Shown piece by piece: positions 5,099-10,742 of a stretch of 10,742 nt of DNA. Made by a program: the position numbers and the translations under genes. The stretch covers positions 1 through 10,742 of the forward strand of contig JBBREZ010000222.1 of the NCBI GenBank assembly GCA_038225095.1, read 5' to 3'. Within the stretch, counting starts at the first letter, position 1; every line of letters starts with the position of its first letter. The notes below the pieces were generated by a model. It was given only the letters and a program-made list of their open reading frames with translations, did not search any database and was not told the DNA's origin. Source of the DNA: JAPLGZ01 sp038225095 (GTDB lineage: Bacteria > Chloroflexota > Anaerolineae > Caldilineales > Caldilineaceae).

Positions 5099-7456
5099 AT
5101 GTCCAAAAGGATAAGCCATCTGTTGCTTTCGGCGGCATGTGCGAGTGCATTGGGCTTGTTAGCCCTACTTTTCATCGTGGTCGGGACCCGCGCCCACGAT
5201 GCTATGTCGGCTAGCACAATTGCAGTTGCGGCGCCGGCGAGCCAAGTGTTCGCCGCGAATCTTTCCAGCGCCAATGAAGTGCCAGCCACGGAAAGTATCG
5301 CGGCTGGTCGCGCCATTATGACTTTGGTGACCGACACTTTGCACTATCGGCTCTTCGTGACTGATATTGATAAAGTCACGATGGCGCATATTCACATTGG
5401 CGCACCGGGCGTCAACGGCCCAGTCATCGTCACCCTCTACAATGGCGTGGGCACATTTGACCCGGCGACCCCGATCAGCGGCACGGTTACGCTGACGCCG
5501 ACCCAAGTGGCTGACTTGCTAGCTGGGAACTATTATGTCAATGTCCATAGTCAGGACTTCCCCGGCGGTGAAATTCGTGGTCAGCTCGGTACATTTACGC
5601 CGCCTAAAGATTATAATGCCTTGTTGCTTGGCCGCAATGAAACACCACCAGTCACCACAGCCGCCAGCGGCATTGCCCGTTTAACGTTGGTGGCGACCGA
5701 TACGTTGAATTATCAATTATCGGTTTCTAACCTTGTCAGTGTGACCGCCCAGCATATTCATTTAGGCCCCGTAGGGGTAGCCGGGCCTGTGATTTTCCCC
5801 TTGCCTGGCTCATTAGGTCCTAACAGCCCGATCAGCGGCACGCTGACCTTAAGCGCGCAGAATCTGCTCGATCTGTTGACCGGTTACTACTATGTCAATG
5901 TGCATACAACGCCTCATCCTGGTGGCGAAATTCGCGGCCAGGTCGGCGGTCCTCGGCTTTATCAGGCCAGCCTTTCGGGGGCCAGTGAAGTGCCGTCCAT
6001 TCTCAACACGGCCGCCAACGGTAGCGCCGTTCTAGCGTTGAGCGCCGACACGACGAAGTTGTACTATCGTGTTACGGTCGATAACATTCAAGCGATTCAA
6101 ATGGCGCATATTCATCTGGGTAAATTCGGCCAAAATGGACCGGTAATCTTTCCGCTCTTCCCGATTGGCAGCGCGCCATTTGCCCCAGGTGCACCGATCA
6201 GCGGCACGTTGACGATCACACCTGGCCAAGTGACAGCCCTGATCACAGGTAATTATTACGTCAACGTCCATACAACGGCGCACCCTGGTGGCGCCATGCG
6301 CGGCCAGGTTGGGCCAGCGACGGTGCCTACCCACTTTAGCGCGCTGCTCACGGGGGCAGAACAGACACCGCCCGTGGCGAGCAACGGCTTAGGGCTGGCG
6401 CGGCTAACCTTGATGCCGAATCTGGACACGCTCCACTATACCTTGGCGGTCAGCGACATCACCGGGCTCGGTGCGGCGCACATTCACTTGGGTGCGCGTG
6501 GTCAAGCTGGCAACGTGATCTTCCCCTTCAATACAACGAATTTGGACCCGACCCATCCGATTGGCGATGGTTTGCTGCTGGATGGCAAACAAATGGTCGA
6601 TCTGTTGACCGGTTACTATTACGTCAATGTGCATACGCCCGCCCACGGCAGCGGCGAGATTCGTGGCCAAATTGGTGGGGCGCATCTCTTCCACGCCACG
6701 TTGGATGGCGCGCATGAAGTGCCACCCGTTGCTACGCCAGCGACGGGCGAAGCGGTGCTAGCCTTGGATGCCGATACGAGTGTGCTGTACTATCGTTTGT
6801 GGGTCAACGATATCAGCGGTATCAGCGCTGCGCATATTCATAAAGGGGTCGTCGGCCAAAATGGCCCAGTAATTTATCCGCTCTACATGGGGGTCGGCGC
6901 TTTTGATCCTAGCAACCCTGTCTCAGGCACATTGCCGATCAGCACGAGTCGGATTTTTGATTTGCTGGCGGGCAATCATTACGTCAATGTACATACAGCC
7001 ACGCATGGCAATGGCGAAATGCGCGGTCAGGTGCAATTGTTGACGCCGCCCACTCACTTTGTCGCGATGCTGACTGGGGCGGGCGAAGTGCCAACCAAAA
7101 CCACAAACGCAATGGGGCTGGCCACATTCGCGCTTGATCTAGACACCAGTCGGCTCAATTATACGTTGAATGTCACTGACATTATCAGTGCCACGATGGC
7201 GCATATTCACATTGGGTCGCTGGGCAAGAATGGGCCAGTTCTATATGGTCTGTTCAATGTGGCAACGGGAGGTGGATTGGATGCCAGTCACGCCGTTGGT
7301 GGAGGAGTGACGATCGGTGGCAAGGATCTGGTGGATCTGTTGACCAATTTCTGGTATGTGAACGTGCATACCGTCGCTAACCCTGGTGGCGAAATCCGTG
7401 GACAAATCATCACACAGCCACGGAATATTCATCTCCCGCTCATTATTAAAAACTAA
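5099..7456 (+). CDS. Secreted protein of six CHRD domains
   Basis: The product has 785 residues. A lysine/arginine start and hydrophobic segment (about 8-29) form a signal peptide. Six CHRD (chordin-type) domains follow at about 50-164, 172-283, 288-405, 412-526, 530-646 and 653-770. Each has an AHIH or QHIH motif, a GPVI-like stretch and a closing YVNVHT...GGEIRGQ block. The repeats alternate: odd ones share LxYR and GN[YH]YVNVH, even ones share NYQL/HYTL and, in two of three, GYYYVNVH, so the protein is three copies of a two-domain unit. The end, NIHLPLIIKN, resembles the tail of the S8 protease in this window. CHRD proteins of bacteria are extracellular and of unknown biochemical role; no catalytic residues are evident, and adhesion or binding is only a guess. 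It is divergent from the ECF sigma gene, which may control it. Confidence 0.93.
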   Translation: MSKRISHLLLSAACASALGLLALLFIVVGTRAHDAMSASTIAVAAPASQVFAANLSSANEVPATESIAAGRAIMTLVTDTLHYRLFVTDIDKVTMAHIHIGAPGVNGPVIVTLYNGVGTFDPATPISGTVTLTPTQVADLLAGNYYVNVHSQDFPGGEIRGQLGTFTPPKDYNALLLGRNETPPVTTAASGIARLTLVATDTLNYQLSVSNLVSVTAQHIHLGPVGVAGPVIFPLPGSLGPNSPISGTLTLSAQNLLDLLTGYYYVNVHTTPHPGGEIRGQVGGPRLYQASLSGASEVPSILNTAANGSAVLALSADTTKLYYRVTVDNIQAIQMAHIHLGKFGQNGPVIFPLFPIGSAPFAPGAPISGTLTITPGQVTALITGNYYVNVHTTAHPGGAMRGQVGPATVPTHFSALLTGAEQTPPVASNGLGLARLTLMPNLDTLHYTLAVSDITGLGAAHIHLGARGQAGNVIFPFNTTNLDPTHPIGDGLLLDGKQMVDLLTGYYYVNVHTPAHGSGEIRGQIGGAHLFHATLDGAHEVPPVATPATGEAVLALDADTSVLYYRLWVNDISGISAAHIHKGVVGQNGPVIYPLYMGVGAFDPSNPVSGTLPISTSRIFDLLAGNHYVNVHTATHGNGEMRGQVQLLTPPTHFVAMLTGAGEVPTKTTNAMGLATFALDLDTSRLNYTLNVTDIISATMAHIHIGSLGKNGPVLYGLFNVATGGGLDASHAVGGGVTIGGKDLVDLLTNFWYVNVHTVANPGGEIRGQIITQPRNIHLPLIIKN

Positions 7457-7513
7457 ATAGGATAACCGTCTTGAAGGCCGTTGTATAGACCCCATTTTAA
7501 TTGTCTGCCTACT

Positions 7514-7628
7514 ATGACAGCGCAAGGTTGTTAATCGGTAGACCACAGCGGAGGCGGCACGCCTACGCGCCGGACCATGTGCACGCGGCGTGCTGGCTCC
7601 GCCCTTGCACGGAACCTTGCGCTGTCAT
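7514..7628. mobile_element. 115-bp palindromic MITE-like element with perfect 16-bp ends
   Basis: ATGACAGCGCAAGGTT (7514-7529) is matched exactly in reverse complement at 7613-7628. Inside, 7547-7563 pairs with 7587-7603 at 14 of 17 positions through a GC-rich arm (AGCGGAGGCGGCACGCC), so the whole unit can fold into one long hairpin. There is no coding capacity. Flanks read CCTACT on the left and CCTAAACT on the right, too weak for a secure target duplication. It is unrelated in sequence to the two GTAACTATTCAG elements. It could be a MITE or a REP-like palindrome. Confidence 0.6.
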
Positions 7629-7635
7629 CCTAAAC

Positions 7636-7674
7636 TAGCCAGTGTTTCACAATTTCGACGTGAAACACTGGCTA
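7636..7674 (+). terminator. Strong 15-bp hairpin, possible bidirectional terminator
   Basis: TAGCCAGTGTTTCAC (7636-7650) and its exact reverse complement (7660-7674) enclose a 9-nt loop. It lies about 180 nt after the CHRD stop and 7 nt after the palindromic element. The following ACTTTATTGG is not a proper U-tract, so it could equally be an interspersed repeat or a binding site. Confidence 0.4.
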
Positions 7675-7732
7675 ACTTTATTGGTGCGCAGGCTGGTTTA
7701 TTGAGCAGGCATTTACTGAGGCTTGTAGAGAA

Positions 7733-7811
7733 AACAGATAAACATGACACAAATGCTGTAGGCACCCATTGGGTGCCTACGATTGTCCGACTTTTAAATA
7801 GTTTATCTATT
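7733..7811. repeat. Nested palindrome with central 10-bp hairpin
   Basis: GTAGGCACCC (7758-7767) and GGGTGCCTAC (7771-7780) form a perfect stem with an ATT loop. It lies inside outer arms AACAGATAAAC (7733-7743) and GTTTATCTATT (7801-7811), which match at 10 of 11 positions. No target duplication is visible. The stretch after the inner stem reaches CTTTT only 11 nt later, so terminator function is doubtful. Confidence 0.5.
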
Positions 7812-7891
7812 AGCTGCTTAACTGTAAGTAAATCGAAAGCGAAAAGCTGGCTTTACAGGCTTACACTGAGCATAATTCCAAACCACTTAAG

Positions 7892-7920
7892 TTGACTTTT
7901 ACGCTGATTTGTGATATGAT
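7892..7920 (+). promoter_or_regulatory. Sigma70-type promoter of the GntR gene
   Basis: TTGACT (7892-7897) and TATGAT (7915-7920) are spaced by exactly 17 nt, the best consensus match in the window. Transcription would start near 7927, about 63 nt before the ATG. Confidence 0.65.
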
Positions 7921-7930
7921 TGTAACATTC

Positions 7931-7949
7931 GTATTAATTGGATTAATAC
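7931..7949 (+). promoter_or_regulatory. Operator-like palindrome at the GntR promoter
   Basis: GTATTAAT (7931-7938) and ATTAATAC (7942-7949) form a perfect 8-bp inverted repeat around TGG. It lies a few bases downstream of the predicted transcription start. A GntR-family repressor bound here would block its own promoter; autoregulation is common in the family, but binding is inference. Confidence 0.5.
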
Positions 7950-7975
7950 AAATAATCTATGCTGTTTCGGGCACA

Positions 7976-7981
7976 AAGGTG
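7976..7981 (+). promoter_or_regulatory. Ribosome binding site deciding the GntR start
   Basis: AAGGTG ends 8 nt before ATG 7990. The alternative GTG at 7981 overlaps this site and would have no spacing, so ATG 7990 is preferred. Confidence 0.6.
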
Positions 7982-7989
7982 TGGCCTCC

Positions 7990-8700
7990 ATGATTGAATC
8001 AAGAATCGAGTCTGAATTTCTTCAATACCTCTTCGCACAGGGCTGCAAACCAGGAGATCGGTTACCCTCGCTCATCGAATTAAGCCAAAAGATTGGTGTC
8101 AGTGTTGGAAAATTACGCGAGCAGATGGAAGTCGCGCGCATGCTGGGCTTGATCGAGGCCAGTCCCCGCCGTGGCATTACGCGCACAGCCTATGACTTTT
8201 CGCCCCCGGTGCGGCTTAGTTTGCTGGCGGCACTGGCGATTGATCGGCGTTATTTTGATGCGTTTAGCAGTCTGCGCGGCCATCTGGAAGTCGCCTATTG
8301 GGATGAAGCGGTCGTTTTACTGACGGCGGAAGACAAGGTGCGCCTCTCGGCTTTGGTGCGGGTGGCGCTTGAGAAACTAAACCAGGTGCGTGTTCAAATT
8401 CCTTATCAAGAACATCGTGAGTTACATTTAACTATCTTTCGGCGGTTGAAAAACCCTTTTGTGATTGGTATTCTAGAAGCGTATTGGGATGCCTACGAAG
8501 CGGTTGAGCTGAATACTTATGCTGATTATGCCTATTTGCAAAAAGTATGGCAATATCACGAACAGATCGTCGAATCTATCTGTGCAGGTGAGGTTGCGCA
8601 GGGTAAGTTGTTGTTGATCGAACATATGGGGCTCTTAAGCAGCCGCGGTATTTCTATGGAAACAAGGCCCAACCCGTTGGCATTCGGTGTGCCAACCTGA
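7990..8700 (+). CDS. GntR-family regulator with FCD-type C-terminal domain
   Basis: The product has 236 residues from ATG 7990; a GTG 9 nt upstream is less well placed. Residues 5-68 form a GntR winged helix-turn-helix, with LFAQGCKPGDRLPSLIELSQ, then IGVSVGKLREQMEVARMLGLIE and a basic wing (SPRRGITRTA). Residues 78-218 are helical and fit the FadR C-terminal ligand-binding (FCD) fold. His146 (HRELHLTIF), His190 (YHEQIVESI) and His212 (IEHMG) sit where that family often binds a metal ion with a carboxylate effector. The size fits the FadR subfamily. It probably represses its own promoter through the palindrome at 7931-7949, and may act on the 2-oxoacid oxidoreductase gene 132 nt downstream, which would suit an organic-acid effector. 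The ligand is unknown. Confidence 0.88.
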   Translation: MIESRIESEFLQYLFAQGCKPGDRLPSLIELSQKIGVSVGKLREQMEVARMLGLIEASPRRGITRTAYDFSPPVRLSLLAALAIDRRYFDAFSSLRGHLEVAYWDEAVVLLTAEDKVRLSALVRVALEKLNQVRVQIPYQEHRELHLTIFRRLKNPFVIGILEAYWDAYEAVELNTYADYAYLQKVWQYHEQIVESICAGEVAQGKLLLIEHMGLLSSRGISMETRPNPLAFGVPT

Positions 8701-8770
8701 TCGCCAGCGTTGCCGAATGAATTAAGGCGCAAATGATCCGCTGACAATGGCAAGACAATTTTATGGTAAT

Positions 8771-8799
8771 TTGTTTTAAGTTTTACTCGTTCCTATTTT
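8771..8799 (+). promoter_or_regulatory. Possible promoter of the oxidoreductase gene
   Basis: TTGTTT (8771-8776) and TATTTT (8794-8799) are separated by 17 nt, about 34 nt upstream of ATG 8833. The consensus match is modest. No copy of the GTATTAAT palindrome is visible here. Confidence 0.3.
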
Positions 8800-8816
8800 A
8801 TCCAAGCCTAGCCAAT

Positions 8817-8825
8817 GGAGGAAGG
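8817..8825 (+). promoter_or_regulatory. Ribosome binding site deciding the oxidoreductase start
   Basis: GGAGGAAGG lies 7 nt before ATG 8833. An in-frame ATG at 8815 overlaps this site and has no Shine-Dalgarno of its own, so 8833 is the better start. Confidence 0.75.
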
Positions 8826-8832
8826 CAATCAA

Positions 8833-10662
8833 ATGACAGTTTTAGTGCAAGCATCACCTGAAGTAACCAAACAAGAAAAAATTGTTAATGATTTTAACAT
8901 TAACGTCGCCACCGCGAATGGCTCTGGAAGCCAGACCAGCAATAGTTTGCTGATTCGCTCACTGTTCAAGATGGGGATTCCGATCACCGGCAAGAATTTA
9001 TTCCCTAGCAACATCCAGGGCTTGCCGACATGGTACAACATCCGCTTGAGCAAAGATGGTTATCTGGCACGCCGTGAAGCGGTTGAAATTATGATCTGTA
9101 TGAATGGCGCTACCGTGGCCGAAGATATGGCGAGCGTTGCGCCCGGCGGCCTCGTCCTCTATGACGAAGTGCTGCCAATTGCTGCCCACCGCAAGGATGT
9201 GGCCTATTATCCGATGCCGGTCAAAGACCTGGTTAAAGGCGCCGATTTGCCGTTTGCGCTGCGCGATTACGTAGCCAATATGGTCTATGTCGGCGTGATT
9301 GCCTATTTGCTAGAAATTGAGATGGCCGAGATCAAGGCGGCGTTGGAGTGGAATTTCCAAGGCAAACCCAAGCCAATTGCGCTCAACTGGGACATGGTCA
9401 ACCGCGGCTATAACTGGGCCGTTGACCATTTGACCAACAATCAACCTTACCGCGTCGAGCGCATGACGGGCTACAACGAAGGTAAAGTGCTGATTGACGG
9501 CAACACGGCGGCAGGACTTGGGGCGCTTTTCAATGGTCTGACCGTGCTGGCCTGGTATCCAATTACGCCTTCTTCCAGTCTAGCTGACGCCATCAACCAA
9601 TACGCCCCACAATTGCGTCAGGATCAGAACACCGGTAAATCTACGTTGGCGGTTGTCCAGGCCGAGGACGAATTGGCTGCGATTGGCATGGTGGTCGGTG
9701 CTGGCTGGGCTGGCGCCCGTTCGATGACTTCGACCAGCGGTCCTGGCATCAGTTTGATGGCAGAATTTGCCGGTCTTGCTTATTTTGCCGAAATTCCAGC
9801 CGTGATCTGGGATATCCAGCGGATGGGTCCTAGCACCGGTTTGCCGACACGCACGAGCCAGGGCGACATTTTGAGCGCCTATTACCTCAGCCACGGTGAT
9901 ACGCGCCAAGTTCTGCTCTTCCCCGGCACGCCGAAGGAGTGTTTTGAGATGGCGGGCACGGCCTTTGACCTGGCTGAACGCTTGCAGACATTGGTCCTGG
10001 TCCTCAGCGATCTAGACTTGGGGATGAACCTCTGGATCAGTGACGAATTTGACTATCCTGAAACCCCATATGACCGCGGCAAGGTGTTGAGCGCCGAACA
10101 ACTCAAAGATTTGGGTGGCAAATGGGGCCGCTATCTGGATGTAGATGGCGACGGCATTGGCTATCGCACGATTCCAGGCAATGCGCATCGCATGTCCGGT
10201 TATTTTACGCGCGGTACGGGTCACACACCCTATGCCACCTATAGCGAACGCGCTGATGACTGGGAAAATAATCTCCATCGCCTGGCGCTCAAATTTGATA
10301 CGGCGCGCACATTGGTGCCTAAGCCGGTCGTCGAAGAAGTGGAAGAGGCAAAAATTGGCATTATCAGCCTAGGCAGCAACGACCCAGCGATTCAGGAAGC
10401 CCGTGCGCGGTTGCGCACCGCTGGCATCGAAACTAGCTATCTACGCTTGCGCGCCCTGCCCATTAATCAGGAAGTGCGGGACTTTATTGCGCTGCATGAG
10501 AAAGTGGTCGTCGTCGAAAATAACTATGATGGCCAGTTGCACAAAATCTTGGTGACCGAAGAGATCCCGCATGCAACGCGCTTGATCTCCGCCGCCAAAT
10601 GCGACGGTATGCCCTTGTCGGCGCGTTGGATCAGTGATTTTGTCAAGCAAGTGGCTGCGTAA
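8833..10662 (+). CDS. korA: 2-oxoacid:ferredoxin oxidoreductase, fused gamma-alpha subunit
   Basis: The product has 609 residues from ATG 8833. Residues about 18-200 are the gamma-type domain (ANGSGSQTSNSLLIRSLFKM, then NLFPSNIQGLPTWYNIRLS). Residues about 217-400 are the alpha pyrimidine-binding domain, with GNTAAGLGALFNG, the YPITPSS motif (242-248), QAEDELAAIGMVVGAGWAGA and TSTSGPGISLMAEFAGLA. Residues about 507-609 are the C-terminal alpha domain (IGIISLGSNDPAIQEA, VVVVENNYDGQL). With a thiamine-diphosphate/iron-sulfur beta subunit, such enzymes convert 2-oxoacids such as 2-oxoglutarate and CoA to acyl-CoA, CO2 and reduced ferredoxin, or the reverse. This gamma-alpha fusion is the usual layout of KorA in several phyla. 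The beta gene is expected just after the window end. The exact 2-oxoacid cannot be told from this subunit. Confidence 0.92.
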   Translation: MTVLVQASPEVTKQEKIVNDFNINVATANGSGSQTSNSLLIRSLFKMGIPITGKNLFPSNIQGLPTWYNIRLSKDGYLARREAVEIMICMNGATVAEDMASVAPGGLVLYDEVLPIAAHRKDVAYYPMPVKDLVKGADLPFALRDYVANMVYVGVIAYLLEIEMAEIKAALEWNFQGKPKPIALNWDMVNRGYNWAVDHLTNNQPYRVERMTGYNEGKVLIDGNTAAGLGALFNGLTVLAWYPITPSSSLADAINQYAPQLRQDQNTGKSTLAVVQAEDELAAIGMVVGAGWAGARSMTSTSGPGISLMAEFAGLAYFAEIPAVIWDIQRMGPSTGLPTRTSQGDILSAYYLSHGDTRQVLLFPGTPKECFEMAGTAFDLAERLQTLVLVLSDLDLGMNLWISDEFDYPETPYDRGKVLSAEQLKDLGGKWGRYLDVDGDGIGYRTIPGNAHRMSGYFTRGTGHTPYATYSERADDWENNLHRLALKFDTARTLVPKPVVEEVEEAKIGIISLGSNDPAIQEARARLRTAGIETSYLRLRALPINQEVRDFIALHEKVVVVENNYDGQLHKILVTEEIPHATRLISAAKCDGMPLSARWISDFVKQVAA

Positions 10663-10666
10663 TACA

Positions 10667-10700
10667 ACCCCACCCTAACCCTCCCCTGGTAAGGGAGGGA
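10667..10700 (+). repeat. CCCTAACCCTCCC-type palindromic repeat after the oxidoreductase gene
   Basis: Just behind the stop codon, CCCTCCC (10679-10685) and GGGAGGG (10693-10699) form a 7-bp stem with a 7-nt loop, preceded by ACCCCACCCTAAC. This resembles a widespread interspersed intergenic repeat (from memory). There is no U-tract, so it need not end transcription before a downstream beta-subunit gene. The rest of the window to 10742 shows nothing recognisable. Confidence 0.5.
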
Positions 10701-10742
10701 ATTGACGAAGGGAAGACGAAGTAACTCGTTCTGCCCCTGATC

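Larger units (their letters stand above)
7457..7989. other. Palindrome-rich intergenic region between CHRD and GntR genes
   Basis: This stretch of more than 500 bp has no convincing gene. It contains a 115-bp palindromic element (7514-7628), a perfect 15-bp hairpin (7636-7674), a nested palindrome (7733-7811), a sigma70-type promoter (7892-7920) and an operator-like palindrome (7931-7949). An open frame at 7590-7895 runs through three of these palindromes and looks fortuitous. The bases 7457-7513 hold nothing recognisable, and no terminator lies right behind the CHRD stop. Confidence 0.7.

Noticed and set aside
7590..7895. Open reading frame of 101 codons on the plus strand
   Set aside because: It starts inside the 115-bp palindromic element and runs through two other palindromes; no ribosome site and no recognisable protein pattern.
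8815..8832. Upstream ATG as the oxidoreductase start
   Set aside because: The GGAGGAAGG ribosome site overlaps this ATG and is correctly spaced only for ATG 8833.

Overview
The window looks like chromosomal DNA of a member of the Chloroflexota. The pointers are the gene families present (TPR/CHAT-type protease, DUF5666-subtilase, CHRD-repeat exoprotein, RskA-type anti-sigma factor, fused gamma-alpha 2-oxoacid oxidoreductase) and two secreted proteins that end in the same short tail (YLPFIRR and HLPLIIK), which I associate from memory with exported Chloroflexota proteins. The phylum call is inference; nothing in the window (no rRNA or tRNA) proves it.

Layout. At 1-2766 (+) the 3' part of a CHAT-domain protease gene is followed after 9 nt by a secreted S8 subtilisin-like protease with two DUF5666-like domains, apparently one operon. 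It ends in a palindromic repeat that starts directly after the stop codon. At 2969-4602 (-) lie an RskA-type membrane anti-sigma factor and, upstream of it, its likely partner ECF sigma factor. At 5099-7456 (+), divergent from the sigma gene, is a secreted protein of six CHRD domains. At 7457-7989 there is no gene but a dense series of palindromes, followed by a sigma70-type promoter with an operator-like palindrome at its predicted transcription start. At 7990-8700 (+) is a GntR/FCD regulator, and at 8833-10662 (+) a fused gamma-alpha subunit of a 2-oxoacid:ferredoxin oxidoreductase, whose beta subunit is probably just beyond the window.

The strongest unannotated signal is a pair of small non-autonomous mobile elements (2838-2960 and 4770-4899), in opposite orientation, flanking the sigma/anti-sigma pair. 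Both have 12-bp terminal inverted repeats of the GTAACTATTCAG type. One is flanked by a perfect 8-bp direct repeat and the other by an 8-bp direct repeat offset by one base. GTAA-starting ends with 8-bp target duplications fit the IS66 family, so these look like IS66-type MITEs. A second, unrelated 115-bp palindromic element with perfect 16-bp ends lies at 7514-7628.

Possible functional links: the sigma/anti-sigma pair may control the divergent CHRD exoprotein; the CHAT protease and exported subtilase may form a proteolytic unit; the GntR regulator may control itself and perhaps the oxidoreductase. All three are inferences from gene order.
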